Shown here: one piece after another, positions 1 to 7,139 of the stretch
How the letters are laid out: each line of letters begins with the position of its first letter
Position numbering within the stretch: the stretch's first letter is position 1
NCBI GenBank assembly: GCA_020723045.1
Contig: DYJQ01000015.1
Coordinates: 1 to 19,586, forward strand
Source of the DNA: Candidatus Micrarchaeum sp.
GTDB taxonomy: Archaea > Micrarchaeota > Micrarchaeia > CAILAH01
Reading direction: 5' to 3'
DNA length: 19,586 nucleotides
Made by a program: the position numbers and the translations under genes
Notes under the pieces: model-generated
Told to the model about the DNA's origin: nothing
The model's database searches: none
The model's input: the letters and a program-made list of their open reading frames with translations, nothing else

Positions 1-20
1 ACAACTAAAAGGTGAAAGCT

Positions 21-389
21 ATGATGAGTCTAAAAGAGATTGGACCATGGGCATACATCGCGGGTGTACTGCTTGCGCTCGTAATGGGTTTTGTTGCACC
101 TGCAGATGGGATGTGGGCTCTTGTACTCGGTATATTAGGTGTGCTTGTTGGGCTCCTTAACGTGACTGATAAGGAAGTCAACATGTTCCTGCTGGCCTCA
201 ATAGCGTTCATAGTGGCCGCATCCAGCCTATCCGACCTTGTTGTTAAGCTCGGAGCGGCGACTGGTGTGGCTGAGGCGGTAACGCTTACAGGGGGCGTCT
301 CAAGTGCTCTCAACTATATGGTTGCATTCACCGCACCCGCAGCAGCACTAATCGCAGTGCTCGCTCTCTATAAACTTTCAAAGGACTAA
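21..389 (+). CDS. small polytopic membrane protein, function unknown
   Basis: This is a very hydrophobic protein of about 122 residues with roughly four membrane segments and almost no soluble domain. I recognise it only as the kind of small conserved membrane protein common in DPANN genomes, with a short polar N-terminus ending in GPWAY, then a glycine/alanine-rich helix and a 'GLLNVTDKEVN' turn. I cannot assign a function. The reading frame is also open from a GTG at 12, but a GGTGA ribosome-binding site at 11-15 sits 5 nt before the ATG at 21, so I place the start there (the ATG at 24 is also possible). The gene stands alone, followed by a T-rich stretch that looks like a terminator. Its 5' context lies outside the window, so operon membership is unknown. 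Confidence 0.8.
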   Translation: MMSLKEIGPWAYIAGVLLALVMGFVAPADGMWALVLGILGVLVGLLNVTDKEVNMFLLASIAFIVAASSLSDLVVKLGAATGVAEAVTLTGGVSSALNYMVAFTAPAAALIAVLALYKLSKD

Positions 390-402
390 ACGTCCAAAAA
401 GT

Positions 403-420
403 CTTTTTTATTTTTATTTA
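403..420 (+). terminator. oligo-T terminator after the first gene
   Basis: A T6 run followed by T5 and T3 runs begins 14 nt after the stop codon at 389. Archaeal RNA polymerase terminates on U-rich tracts without needing a hairpin. The same AT-rich stretch also contains the presumed TATA element of the next gene, so termination and initiation signals overlap. Confidence 0.5.
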
Positions 421-439
421 ATCCCTGCTAATTATTCCC

Positions 440-1189
440 GTGTATTCTGTATCACCCGATCGATTCTTTGAGATTGATTTCACCCGTGGCCTCGCAGTAG
501 TAATGATGGTCTTATTCCATCTTGTATTTGATCTTGACTATTTCGGCACTTATCACTTAAACGTAAGTTCTGGTTTTTGGTGGTGGTTTGCGCGCATCAC
601 AGCCGCACTTTTCATACTGCTTGCGGGCATCTCGCTTGCCATAAGCATGTCAAGAACACCGAAAGCGGACCAACAAAAAAAATGCCTCAAGAGGGGCCTC
701 ATGCTTATCCTGCTTGGCCTATCCATCACACTCATAACATTCATTTTTCTCCCCCACGGCACGATATACTTCGGTATATTGCACTTTATCGGTGCATCCA
801 CACTATTGGCGTTTCCGCTCATGAAGTCTAAGTGGCTGAACGTTGCATTGGGCCTGCTGATACTTATTGCTGGCATCTGGCTCGAGGGCCGGGTGTTTGA
901 TTTTCCTTACCTGTTATGGCTTGGCCTCAAGCCGGAGCATTTTTACACGTTTGACTATTTTCCACTCATTCCGTGGTTAGGGATATTCCTTTTCGGTGTT
1001 GCGCTCGGCAATCTTCTCTATACTGGCGGTGCGCGCACATTTGAGATGCCGGATGCATCGCGTAATATATTCATTTCAAAAATCACATTTCTTGGCCGCC
1101 ACTCGCTCTTAATCTATTTTGCACACCAACCCGTACTGGTTCTCATTCTTACAGTGCTTGGGATGATAGCACCGCCAATAGCCATCTAG
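440..1189 (+). CDS. DUF1624 / HGSNAT-like membrane acyltransferase domain protein
   Basis: This 249-residue integral membrane protein has about seven hydrophobic segments. The N-terminus, from 'RFFEIDFTRGLAVVMMVLFH' through 'LFILLAGISLAIS', is the hallmark of the DUF1624 family, the catalytic-domain relatives of heparan-alpha-glucosaminide N-acetyltransferase and YeiB-like proteins. Members are thought to move acyl groups across or at the membrane, but the substrate of this archaeal member is unknown. The start is a GTG at 440. An AT-rich TATA-like element around 413-422 lies about 24 nt upstream, which fits a leaderless transcript. No ATG exists near the family-conserved N-terminus. The length is normal for a single-domain member. 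The family call is confident, the enzymatic role is not. Confidence 0.85.
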   Translation: MYSVSPDRFFEIDFTRGLAVVMMVLFHLVFDLDYFGTYHLNVSSGFWWWFARITAALFILLAGISLAISMSRTPKADQQKKCLKRGLMLILLGLSITLITFIFLPHGTIYFGILHFIGASTLLAFPLMKSKWLNVALGLLILIAGIWLEGRVFDFPYLLWLGLKPEHFYTFDYFPLIPWLGIFLFGVALGNLLYTGGARTFEMPDASRNIFISKITFLGRHSLLIYFAHQPVLVLILTVLGMIAPPIAI

Positions 1190-1191
1190 TT

Positions 1192-1199
1192 TTATATAA
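1192..1199 (+). promoter_or_regulatory. TATA box of the ferritin-like gene
   Basis: TTTATATA begins 2 nt after the preceding stop codon. Its centre is about 36 nt before the ATG at 1231, so transcription would start near 1221 and leave a leader of about 10 nt. Confidence 0.55.
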
Positions 1200-1230
1200 T
1201 TACGCGATAATCCATTACTGGTGTTAGGAA

Positions 1231-1521
1231 ATGATGTCAGCAATTCCAATAGACCTTTCAAAGGCCAGAAAAGGGGATACAGACCGCGAGATACTGCGCA
1301 TTGGCATGATAGCCGAGCTTGATGCAATCAATCTTTACGAACAGCTTGCTGCAAAGGCGCAGGACCCGCGCATAAAGGCAGTGCTCTTCGATATTGCACG
1401 TGAGGAGAAGACGCACACAGCCGAGTTTCAGACCCTCCTTCTCATGCTTGATAAAGAGCAGGTAAAGGAGAATGAAGAGGGAAGACGGGAGGTTCTTGAG
1501 AAGACCGGCAAGGAGAAGTAA
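1231..1521 (+). CDS. EncFtn-type ferritin-like protein
   Basis: This 96-residue, mostly helical protein has two antiparallel-type helices carrying the metal-site pattern of the encapsulated-ferritin / small rubrerythrin-like group. Numbering from the first Met, E29 and Y36 lie in 'AELDAINLYEQLA', and E59 and H62 lie in 'EEKTHTAEF'. The E-to-E spacing of 30 and the E-x-x-H spacing match the ferroxidase centre described for encapsulated ferritins (E32, E62, H65 in the type protein). By family, such proteins oxidise Fe(II) as dimers that make the site at their interface. Similar archaeal proteins are often labelled ferritin-family or demethoxyubiquinone-hydroxylase-like. The charged C-terminal tail does not resemble the usual encapsulin-targeting peptide, and no shell gene is in the window. 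An ATG at 1234 is an alternative start. Confidence 0.8.
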   Translation: MMSAIPIDLSKARKGDTDREILRIGMIAELDAINLYEQLAAKAQDPRIKAVLFDIAREEKTHTAEFQTLLLMLDKEQVKENEEGRREVLEKTGKEK

Positions 1522-1580
1522 ATAGATTATAACCGCCAGTTATTATTGTAATATTAGAAAATTATATGCGGCTGCCGGGA

Positions 1581-1639
1581 TTTTCATCAAAGGTGCATCC
1601 ATATGCGCTTGGAGGCATATTCCGCGGAGCGGCCCTCGC
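1581..1639 (-). other. tRNA-Gly intron 2, T-loop (59/60)
   Basis: This 59-nt intron splits the T-loop between A59 (1640) and T60 (1580). Exon TTCA (54-57) pairs with intron TGAA (1586-1583), flanked by 3-nt bulges AA^G and AA^T, with the T-stem as outer helix. The interior carries a perfect 6-bp hairpin (ATATGC with GCATAT, 8-nt loop). Without removing it, the T-arm cannot close. Confidence 0.9.
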
Positions 1640-1660
1640 TTTGAACCCGGGTCTTAGCCT

Positions 1661-1701
1661 CTCTGCTTGCCTTTCTTTCCCCTGAGAGAAAGAAAACGTA
1701 C
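1661..1701 (-). other. tRNA-Gly intron 1, canonical 37/38 position
   Basis: This 41-nt intron lies 3' of A37. The splice motif is a bulge-helix-bulge. The 5' bulge is C36-A37^G, and the 3' bulge is A1662-G1661^A38. The 4-bp central helix pairs exon TTGC (positions 32-35) with intron GCAG (1666-1663, one G-U pair), and the anticodon stem forms the outer helix. The intron interior can fold as a pyrimidine TTTCTTTC strand pairing with GAAAGAAA around a short loop. Confidence 0.9.
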
Positions 1702-1760
1702 TGGCAAGGCCATGTCCTACCAGGCTAGACTACAACCGCATTAAACTGTGGCTATTATTG

Positions 1761-1769
1761 ATATGTAAA
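1761..1769 (-). promoter_or_regulatory. TATA-like element of tRNA-Gly
   Basis: TTTACATAT lies 22 to 30 nt upstream of the tRNA 5' end at 1739, the expected archaeal TATA distance. A second AT-rich element (TATTTATA at 1780-1773) is slightly too far upstream. Confidence 0.45.
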
Positions 1770-1786
1770 GCTATAAATACATTGGT

Positions 1787-3790
1787 TTAGGGGCCGGTGC
1801 ATTTCCTATTTGCACATCTTGTTACTACAATCTTTCCTATTTTATACCTTATGACTGGCGCCCCGCACTTATCGCACTTCTTTACGAATGAGACTTTCTT
1901 AACCTCACTTGGAATTGGATATGCATTCCTGCAGTTAGGGAACCCCGTGCACCCGATGAATATCCTCCCATCCCGCGTCTTCTTGATAACCAAATCCTTG
2001 CCGCACTTGTCGCACACCATTATGAACCCTCTCCTGCTCTCACTCTTCTTGAACTCCTCCAATAACCCCTTCCCTATCATAGCCTCATTTTTCTTGAATT
2101 CATCTATAATCTTGGCAAGCACTTCCCTTGCCTTCTCCAACACCTTCTCCTCCTTTTCCTTCCCATTCTGTATATCCTCAATCTTCTCCTCAAACGATCT
2201 CGTCAGCTTTTCATCAAGTATCTCCGGACAGTATTTAGTGAGTACATCATGCACTTTCATCCCAAAATGCGTCACCTCAATGCTTGCATTTCTCACATAA
2301 TCCCTCTTGAAAAGCGTGTCAATGATGGTTGCCCTTGTGGCCTTAGTCCCCAGATTATTTTTCTCAAGCACTTTCACAAGTGATGTTGCAGTGTACCTCT
2401 TTGGAGGCTGTGTCTGCTTTACCTCGCCAATTATCTTATCCGCAATGAATGACTGCCCTTTCTCAAACGGCGGGAGCCTTTCCTCCTCTACATCATAATA
2501 CTTTCCGTATATACCAATCCACCCCTCTTTCTTTATCACAATACCCTTGCCTATATATCTCTCCCCGCCCATCTTGAGCATTACCTTTGTGCTTTCCTTA
2601 ATTGCATTCTCACCAAAGCATGCGAGGAATCTCCTCGCAATCAGGTCATAGAGCTTTCCCTCCCTCTCGCCCATCCTCCCGTAAATACCTGTGGGATGTA
2701 TTGCGGGGTGTGCAGGATCGCTCTTAGACCCCTCCTTGGGCCGTGTGAGGCCGTTAGCAAGCAGAAATTCGGCACTCTTCGCATACCCTTCAACCCCTCT
2801 CATCTTCTCCAGTATTGATTTGAGCCCCAGTGTGGGAGGCAGTTTCTGCGAGCTGGTCCTCGGATAGCTGATGTACGAATTTTCATATAGGTTCTGCGAT
2901 AATTGAAGCACCTCTTTTGGGCTCATCTTAAATACGCGGTACGCCTCGATCTGCAACGAGGTAAGGTCGAATGGAGGAGGCGGCGCAACCTTAAACTCCT
3001 CAACCACAACATTTTCGACGAGGCCTTCTTTCCTCGTATTCTCCTGTGCCCTCTTTGCCTCCTCCTCTTTCCAGAACTTCTCCTTCTCATGAATGTATCT
3101 TATCCCATCCCTCTCAACAAACAGTTGCCAGTACGGTTCTGGCTTGAATGCAGCAATCTCCTTCTCTCTCTTAACGAGAATGTCCAATGTGGGGCCCTGC
3201 ACCCGCCCGATGCTCATCACTTTATATGTCCCCGCCTTCTTTATGGCATCCATGAGCGCCCTGCTCAGGTTGATGCCCCAATACCAATCGAGCATGTGCC
3301 TTGTCTCTCCAGCATATGCGTTATTGTAATCGAGCTCTTCCATCTTCTCGAACGCATGTACAATATCCTCTTTTGTGAGTGCCGAGAACTTCATGCGTTT
3401 TCCATTTTCGCGTTTTGCCGCAAACCTAATTGCATTGAACCCGATCAACGAACCCTCAATATCATAATCGCAGGCAGAGACGCATACATCCGCCTTTTTT
3501 GCAATTGTCTCAAGCGCCTTTACATAATCCTTGGTATGTTCGCTCCCCTTCCCAACCTTGTATGCCGGCACCCACTGTAAATCAAATGCAGGAAACTTTC
3601 TCTCACCGCATTCATTGAGCGAGAAGATATGGCCGACCGCGCTTGCAACATAAATCTTCCGGCCACCGCGCTCAAACTCATAGTAGGCAATTTTCGACTC
3701 ATACTTCTTCTGCACCTTATCCCCGAGAAAATGCGCAATCTTTTCTGCAACCTTTGGCTTCTCAGCTATTATGAGCATTCCTTTTTCCAT
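1787..3790 (-). CDS. topA: type IA DNA topoisomerase (topoisomerase I)
   Basis: This 667-residue enzyme relaxes negatively supercoiled DNA through a 5'-phosphotyrosine intermediate. A TOPRIM domain fills the N-terminal 150 residues, with E10 in 'IIAEKPKVA' and the metal-binding D108-x-D110-x-E112 in 'CDYDIEG'. 'SIGRVQGPTLDILV' follows at about 193. The catalytic tyrosine is Y309 in 'SYPRTSS', and two C4-type zinc ribbons end the protein (CDKC...C...C at about 593-620, CDKC...C...C at about 640-664). The frame is open from a GTG at 3808, but that codon sits only 5 nt from the TATA box (3820-3813). The ATG at 3790 is about 26 nt from the TATA centre, so the mRNA is probably leaderless and begins there. 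It is divergent from the NAC gene. No reverse-gyrase helicase domain is present. Confidence 0.96.
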   Translation of the reverse strand: MEKGMLIIAEKPKVAEKIAHFLGDKVQKKYESKIAYYEFERGGRKIYVASAVGHIFSLNECGERKFPAFDLQWVPAYKVGKGSEHTKDYVKALETIAKKADVCVSACDYDIEGSLIGFNAIRFAAKRENGKRMKFSALTKEDIVHAFEKMEELDYNNAYAGETRHMLDWYWGINLSRALMDAIKKAGTYKVMSIGRVQGPTLDILVKREKEIAAFKPEPYWQLFVERDGIRYIHEKEKFWKEEEAKRAQENTRKEGLVENVVVEEFKVAPPPPFDLTSLQIEAYRVFKMSPKEVLQLSQNLYENSYISYPRTSSQKLPPTLGLKSILEKMRGVEGYAKSAEFLLANGLTRPKEGSKSDPAHPAIHPTGIYGRMGEREGKLYDLIARRFLACFGENAIKESTKVMLKMGGERYIGKGIVIKKEGWIGIYGKYYDVEEERLPPFEKGQSFIADKIIGEVKQTQPPKRYTATSLVKVLEKNNLGTKATRATIIDTLFKRDYVRNASIEVTHFGMKVHDVLTKYCPEILDEKLTRSFEEKIEDIQNGKEKEEKVLEKAREVLAKIIDEFKKNEAMIGKGLLEEFKKSESRRGFIMVCDKCGKDLVIKKTRDGRIFIGCTGFPNCRNAYPIPSEVKKVSFVKKCDKCGAPVIRYKIGKIVVTRCANRKCTGP

Positions 3791-3812
3791 CGCTTCTATT
3801 CCAGGCACAAAT

Positions 3813-3820
3813 TATATAAA
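3813..3820 (-). promoter_or_regulatory. TATA box of topA (divergent promoter, minus side)
   Basis: TTTATATA read on the minus strand, centred about 26 nt before the ATG at 3790. This placement decides the start of topA and argues against the upstream GTG. Confidence 0.65.
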
Positions 3821-3838
3821 ATATCGGCGCCAACCCAC

Positions 3839-3848
3839 TTTATTTATA
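3839..3848 (+). promoter_or_regulatory. TATA box of the NAC gene (divergent promoter, plus side)
   Basis: TTTATTTATA centred about 29 nt before the ATG at 3873. It shares an 82-nt intergenic space with the topA promoter, so the two genes could be controlled by the same bound factor. Confidence 0.6.
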
Positions 3849-3872
3849 TTCCTGCTTTTCTTATCTAATATT

Positions 3873-4199
3873 ATGTTTCCAACAGACCCGAGGCAGATGC
3901 AGTCGCTGATGCGGCAGATGGGCATAAAGAGCAGGATGGTTGAGGCCAAACGCGTGGTCATAGAGTGCGGTGATACGAATTTAATAATAGAGAACCCGCA
4001 GGTTATGGAGATGGATGTCAAGGGCGAGAAAAATTACAGTATAAGCGGAAAAGTAAAGGAGGAGTCAGCACTCAATGAAGAGGACATAAAGCTTATTATT
4101 GACGGCACTGGCGTGAGCAGGGAAGACGCGATAAATGCCCTGAAGAAGGAGGGGGATGTGGCCTCCGCTATCGTTGCGCTCAAGGAAAAAAAGGGTTGA
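3873..4199 (+). CDS. nac: nascent polypeptide-associated complex protein (archaeal NAC, alpha-type)
   Basis: This 108-residue ribosome-associated chaperone contacts nascent chains at the tunnel exit. In archaea it works as a homodimer of a single alpha-like subunit. The N-terminus 'DPRQMQSLMRQMGIKS' leads into the NAC beta-barrel domain, with 'VVIECGDTNLIIENPQV' near its centre. After a linker, a UBA domain occupies the last 45 residues ('EEDIKLIIDGTGVSREDAINALKKEGDVASAIVALK'-type helices). The frame is open further upstream, but the family N-terminus and the TATA spacing both point to the ATG at 3873 (leaderless). Length and domain order are ordinary. The gene is monocistronic and converges on the DedA gene. 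Confidence 0.95.
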   Translation: MFPTDPRQMQSLMRQMGIKSRMVEAKRVVIECGDTNLIIENPQVMEMDVKGEKNYSISGKVKEESALNEEDIKLIIDGTGVSREDAINALKKEGDVASAIVALKEKKG

Positions 4200-4223
4200 T
4201 GGCAGTTTGACGGCCTCTGATTA

Positions 4224-4841
4224 CTATAGAAATCTCTTTTTTACGTATACATAAATGAGGTATGCAACCAGTATTCCCGCCCCCGCAATGGTTGTTGCGA
4301 GTTCAATGTTTGAGGCCAACAGTGAGATTGCCTCCTTCCCGTATAAGTAGATGAACATACTCTCCGCGAAGAACCTAACCCCCCTCCCGAATAATGACAC
4401 GATGAATAGGGTCTTCAAATCTAAGTCCAACACTCCAGACAGTATTGTAAACACCTTGTACGGGATTGGTGTAAGCGCGGCAAGGAATACCGCAAGTGCA
4501 CCGTGTGTTTTGTATATCTGCCTAGCCTGTAATGCGTGCCTTTCACTAATATGTTTTTTCATGAACTCCCGGCCAGCGTGTTTCCCGATGTAATGGCCTC
4601 CTATCCCGCCCATAGATGAGAAAAGGGTGGCAACAAATGCATAGAATAATGCATTCTGCGGGTATGCAAGTGCAAGCGGTATTAATATCAGGTCGGGCGG
4701 CAGGGGGAAGAAGATTGATTCTATAAACGCAACAGTGACAAGCCCAAATATGCCCAAGTTGAGCCAAAAACTTGTATCAAAGATAAACATAAATACCAAG
4801 CCACCAATCCGCACGAGTTCATTCTTACTCCTCAAAATCAT
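4224..4841 (-). CDS. DedA/VTT-domain (YqaA-like) membrane protein
   Basis: This roughly 205-residue integral membrane protein belongs to the DedA / VTT (SNARE-associated) superfamily. Diagnostic stretches are 'FIESIFFPLPPDLILIPLAL' (re-entrant loop with F-P-x-P-P-D), 'GGIGGHYIGKHAG' and 'FLAALTPIPYKVFTILSGVL', the second re-entrant segment. Members are implicated in lipid flipping and in proton-dependent membrane homeostasis. It lies last in a minus-strand operon and overlaps the end of gatD by 17 nt. The ATG at 4841 has a GAGAGGAG ribosome-binding site about 8 nt upstream inside gatD, which supports this start. The more family-like N-terminus, however, would be the ATG at 4790 ('MFIFDTSFWLNLG'). 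Confidence 0.88.
   Translation of the reverse strand: MILRSKNELVRIGGLVFMFIFDTSFWLNLGIFGLVTVAFIESIFFPLPPDLILIPLALAYPQNALFYAFVATLFSSMGGIGGHYIGKHAGREFMKKHISERHALQARQIYKTHGALAVFLAALTPIPYKVFTILSGVLDLDLKTLFIVSLFGRGVRFFAESMFIYLYGKEAISLLASNIELATTIAGAGILVAYLIYVYVKKRFL
4237..4242 (+). terminator. possible oligo-T terminator of nac
   Basis: A T6 run lies about 38 nt after the NAC stop, just inside the 3' end of the convergent DedA gene. It is the only U-tract available to end the NAC transcript nearby. Confidence 0.35.
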
Positions 4842-6141
4842 CGAGCATGCTCCTCTCGCTCAGCTCGCCCGCATAATTTTTGTACATCATCTCCTCAACA
4901 CCCTTTCTATCCTTCGTCTGTCCGAGCACCCATGATAGTTTCACAAAAGCAGTCTCAGGCAGCCAGTTGCACATGTGCCCTATCACGCCAGCCTCTTTGA
5001 GTATCCTCCCAGCCGTGTAAACGTTCATATTCATCCTCCCGTAAAGTGTCTGTGGAGCCGCAACAACATGCACTCCGGATTTGACAAGCTCACTGACCTC
5101 TTTGATGATTGGCTTTCCACGCGTGTCGCCGAATGGGTTTGTGGGCACGTGCCCCAACCCCGTCACCATGAGCACAACACCGTCATATTCTGAAAGTTTT
5201 CTGATGAATTCCGGCTTGATGCTCGGATGGATATATATGAGCGCCACATTATCGTTGAATGTTGGCCTGAACTCCATGGGCTCGCTGGCTATTTGTATTT
5301 CAGAAAGGTACTCTATCCTCTCCTGCGAATAGTCAACAGCCGCAACGGGTTTTGCGTTTACGCTTCTGAATGCATCCCTCCGCGAGGTATGCATCTTCCT
5401 TACCCTTGTGCCGATGTGCACATACCCTTTCCCATCGTTTGTGCTCGCGTGCATGCACACGAAAACGCCCGGCTTGCCCCTGTGTGCATAATACGCGGAA
5501 TTTAGCAGGTTCTCCTTGTTATCAGACGACCCCCTATCACTGCTTCTCTGCGCCCCAGTAAACACAACTGGCCTCATCGGATTGAGTATCATGAATGATA
5601 TGGCCGCCGCACTATACCCCATAGTATCCGTGCCATGTGTGGCAACTACTGGTTTCCCCTCTTTCAATTCACTGTAAATCTCGCTTCCCATCGTCTTCCA
5701 ATGCTCTACGGCCATGTCTTCTGAAAGTATGGACATCACACTCTTTACACTGGGTTTGCATATGTTCCCGAGTTCTGGAAACAACCCCTTAAACTCCTCG
5801 GCACTCATCGAGGGGAATACTGCACCAGTCCGATACTCCACCTTTGATGCGATTGTGCCCCCAAACATCTGTATGGCGAGGTCATAATCGCCCTTCTTCA
5901 CAGCCTGCCCTCCAGCCGCCACCATGGGCTTGGCATGCTTTTTCACGAGATGGATGTTTTCGTTAAATTTAATCCCTACATTATACCCGTTCTCGAGCTT
6001 TATTGCAATTATATCCGTATCATGTGTGGGGTTATCGAGCAGTATGCCTTCATACATCTTCCCGCCAAATTCGAGCGATACCTCATCGCCAATACTTATG
6101 CCGTTCTTATCCAGCCACTCAGAGATCTTTTTGCTGTACAT
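4825..6141 (-). CDS. gatD: Glu-tRNA(Gln) amidotransferase subunit D
   Basis: This 438-residue, L-asparaginase-like subunit of the archaeal GatDE complex releases ammonia from glutamine for transamidation of Glu-tRNA(Gln). An N-terminal barrel domain of about 90 residues ('DEVSLEFGGKMYEGILLDN') precedes the asparaginase fold. Catalytic residues are visible: the threonine of 'FGGTIAS' (T96), T171-D172 of 'ATHGTDTMGY', and the lysine of 'KMHTSRRDAF'. The C-terminal half, including 'VVAAPQTLYGRMNMNVYTAGR', is typical. The partner gatE is not in the window. The gene starts 19 nt after the histone-deacetylase-like gene and overlaps the DedA gene, so all three are probably cotranscribed. The length matches the family. 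Confidence 0.97.
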   Translation of the reverse strand: MYSKKISEWLDKNGISIGDEVSLEFGGKMYEGILLDNPTHDTDIIAIKLENGYNVGIKFNENIHLVKKHAKPMVAAGGQAVKKGDYDLAIQMFGGTIASKVEYRTGAVFPSMSAEEFKGLFPELGNICKPSVKSVMSILSEDMAVEHWKTMGSEIYSELKEGKPVVATHGTDTMGYSAAAISFMILNPMRPVVFTGAQRSSDRGSSDNKENLLNSAYYAHRGKPGVFVCMHASTNDGKGYVHIGTRVRKMHTSRRDAFRSVNAKPVAAVDYSQERIEYLSEIQIASEPMEFRPTFNDNVALIYIHPSIKPEFIRKLSEYDGVVLMVTGLGHVPTNPFGDTRGKPIIKEVSELVKSGVHVVAAPQTLYGRMNMNVYTAGRILKEAGVIGHMCNWLPETAFVKLSWVLGQTKDRKGVEEMMYKNYAGELSERSMLDDFEE

Positions 6142-6160
6142 TCACATTCCGCCTCATATT

Positions 6161-7123
6161 TTATTTTACATGCGCCTCATCCACCACATCCGGCAGTCTG
6201 CCACGCCTATCCTCCTGGAACCCCATAAGGAAATTGTAAACCAACTCGCCCAAGTCCTCTGTCCAATAGCCCCCTTCAAGCACGCCGAATATGTTCGCCC
6301 CTATCTCATTTGCTTTCAGTGCAAGCACCCGCCCGATTTTATGGTATGTCCTTGGCAGTTTTATCTTACTCACTGTGCCGAAGAACATGTCCTTATAGTA
6401 TGTGTTGAACCCCGCACTCACAGCTATGAGGTCCGGCCCCACTTCATCTATGAATGCAGGCACCACTTCTCTGAATCTGTCAACGAACTCCTTGTCAGTG
6501 ACCCAGAGCGGGTTTTCATAGTATTTTGTCCTCGTTGTGCTATCCTTTTCACGCCCCAAGTACGGATAAACGGAGTCTGCGTGCTGGTGTATGGATAGCA
6601 AGTATACCCGCCCATCATTCAGGAATATGTTATTAGTCCCGTTGCAGAAATGTGCATCAAAATTAACTATCATGGCCTTTTTTGCCTTGCCCTCCGCAAG
6701 CATCTTTGCCACCGCGACAGCAATATTGTTGATGTAGGCAAACCCACCGAAAAAGTCCCTTCCCGCATGATTCCCTCTCGGCCTTGTAAGCGCGAAAGCA
6801 AACTGCCCCCCCTTTATGCACTGCTCTGCTGCGCCTATTGCGGCCCCAGCGGAGAGTGAGGCGATATCATACGTTTCCCAGTTTATCGGTTCATCCGGAA
6901 AATACATGTTTATGCGCCTGTATTGTCTTATCTCATCAAGATATTTTGGGTCATGAACAAGCTCTAGGTCTTTTCTTGTGGCCGGCTCCGGCTCTACCAG
7001 CTTGTGCTTGAGGCCAGATTGCTTTAGGAATTCAACAATAACCCTTAACCTATCCGGAGTATCCGGGAACTTGCCAGCGAACCTGAGCAGTTCCTCACTA
7101 TAGAATATATCCATATGCCTCAT
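6161..7123 (-). CDS. histone deacetylase-fold (AcuC/APAH/HDAC) protein with altered active site
   Basis: This 320-residue protein has the arginase/deacetylase fold of the HDAC superfamily. Landmarks in order are 'YSEELLRF' near the N-terminus, 'RPRGNHAGRDFFGGFAYINNIAVA' as separate motifs (RP-G-x-H and G-x-x-YxNNxA), 'NFDAHFCNGT' carrying the D-x-H zinc ligands, 'VSAGFNTYYKD', and the catalytic-tyrosine region 'LEGGYW'. Compared with the canonical motifs, the first His of the GHH dyad is Asn, and the third zinc ligand (Asp of SAGFD) is also Asn. Family members remove acyl groups from lysine, polyamines or other amines. Given the substitutions, the substrate and even the activity are uncertain. 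A GAGGT ribosome-binding site 6 nt upstream fixes the start at 7123. It follows the secreted protein by 16 nt and precedes gatD. Confidence 0.88.
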   Translation of the reverse strand: MRHMDIFYSEELLRFAGKFPDTPDRLRVIVEFLKQSGLKHKLVEPEPATRKDLELVHDPKYLDEIRQYRRINMYFPDEPINWETYDIASLSAGAAIGAAEQCIKGGQFAFALTRPRGNHAGRDFFGGFAYINNIAVAVAKMLAEGKAKKAMIVNFDAHFCNGTNNIFLNDGRVYLLSIHQHADSVYPYLGREKDSTTRTKYYENPLWVTDKEFVDRFREVVPAFIDEVGPDLIAVSAGFNTYYKDMFFGTVSKIKLPRTYHKIGRVLALKANEIGANIFGVLEGGYWTEDLGELVYNFLMGFQEDRRGRLPDVVDEAHVK

Positions 7124-7139
7124 TCAATTACCTCATCCC

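Larger units (their letters stand above)
1567..1739 (-). tRNA. tRNA-Gly(GCC), interrupted by two introns
   Basis: Read from 1739 down: acceptor GCGGTTG (1739-1733), pairing with CAGCCGC (1574-1568); D-arm GTCT/GGAC; anticodon stem TGGCC (1711-1707... paired with GGCTA at 1659-1655); anticodon GCC at 1705-1703; T-stem CCGGG (1650-1646) with CCCGG (1579-1575); discriminator A at 1567; CCA is not encoded. The gene spans 173 nt. Removing introns 1701-1661 (41 nt) and 1639-1581 (59 nt) leaves a 73-nt tRNA with a 7-nt anticodon loop and T-loop TTCAAAT. A GCG-start acceptor and A73 are usual for archaeal tRNA-Gly. It is convergent with the ferritin-like gene and has its own TATA element. Confidence 0.93.

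Noticed and set aside
1681..1701. Inverted repeat TTTCTTTC/GAAAGAAA as a terminator hairpin.
   Set aside because: It lies inside the tRNA-Gly intron and is explained by the inner helix of the splicing motif.
1567..1739. Possible split or broken tRNA halves rather than an intron-containing tRNA.
   Set aside because: All exon segments lie in order on one strand, splice motifs are complete, and the joined exons give a full 73-nt tRNA, so trans-splicing or decay is not needed.
2903..3580. A 225-codon plus-strand open frame opposite topA.
   Set aside because: It is antisense to a highly conserved topoisomerase, has a proline/leucine/cysteine-rich composition with no recognisable domain, and lacks a promoter or ribosome-binding site.
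3806..3808. GTG as the topA start.
   Set aside because: It lies only a few nucleotides from the TATA box, so it would be upstream of the expected transcription start.
5924..6598. A 224-codon plus-strand open frame spanning the gatD start and HDAC-like gene end.
   Set aside because: It runs antisense across two well-supported genes and their junction, and the composition looks like a shadow frame.
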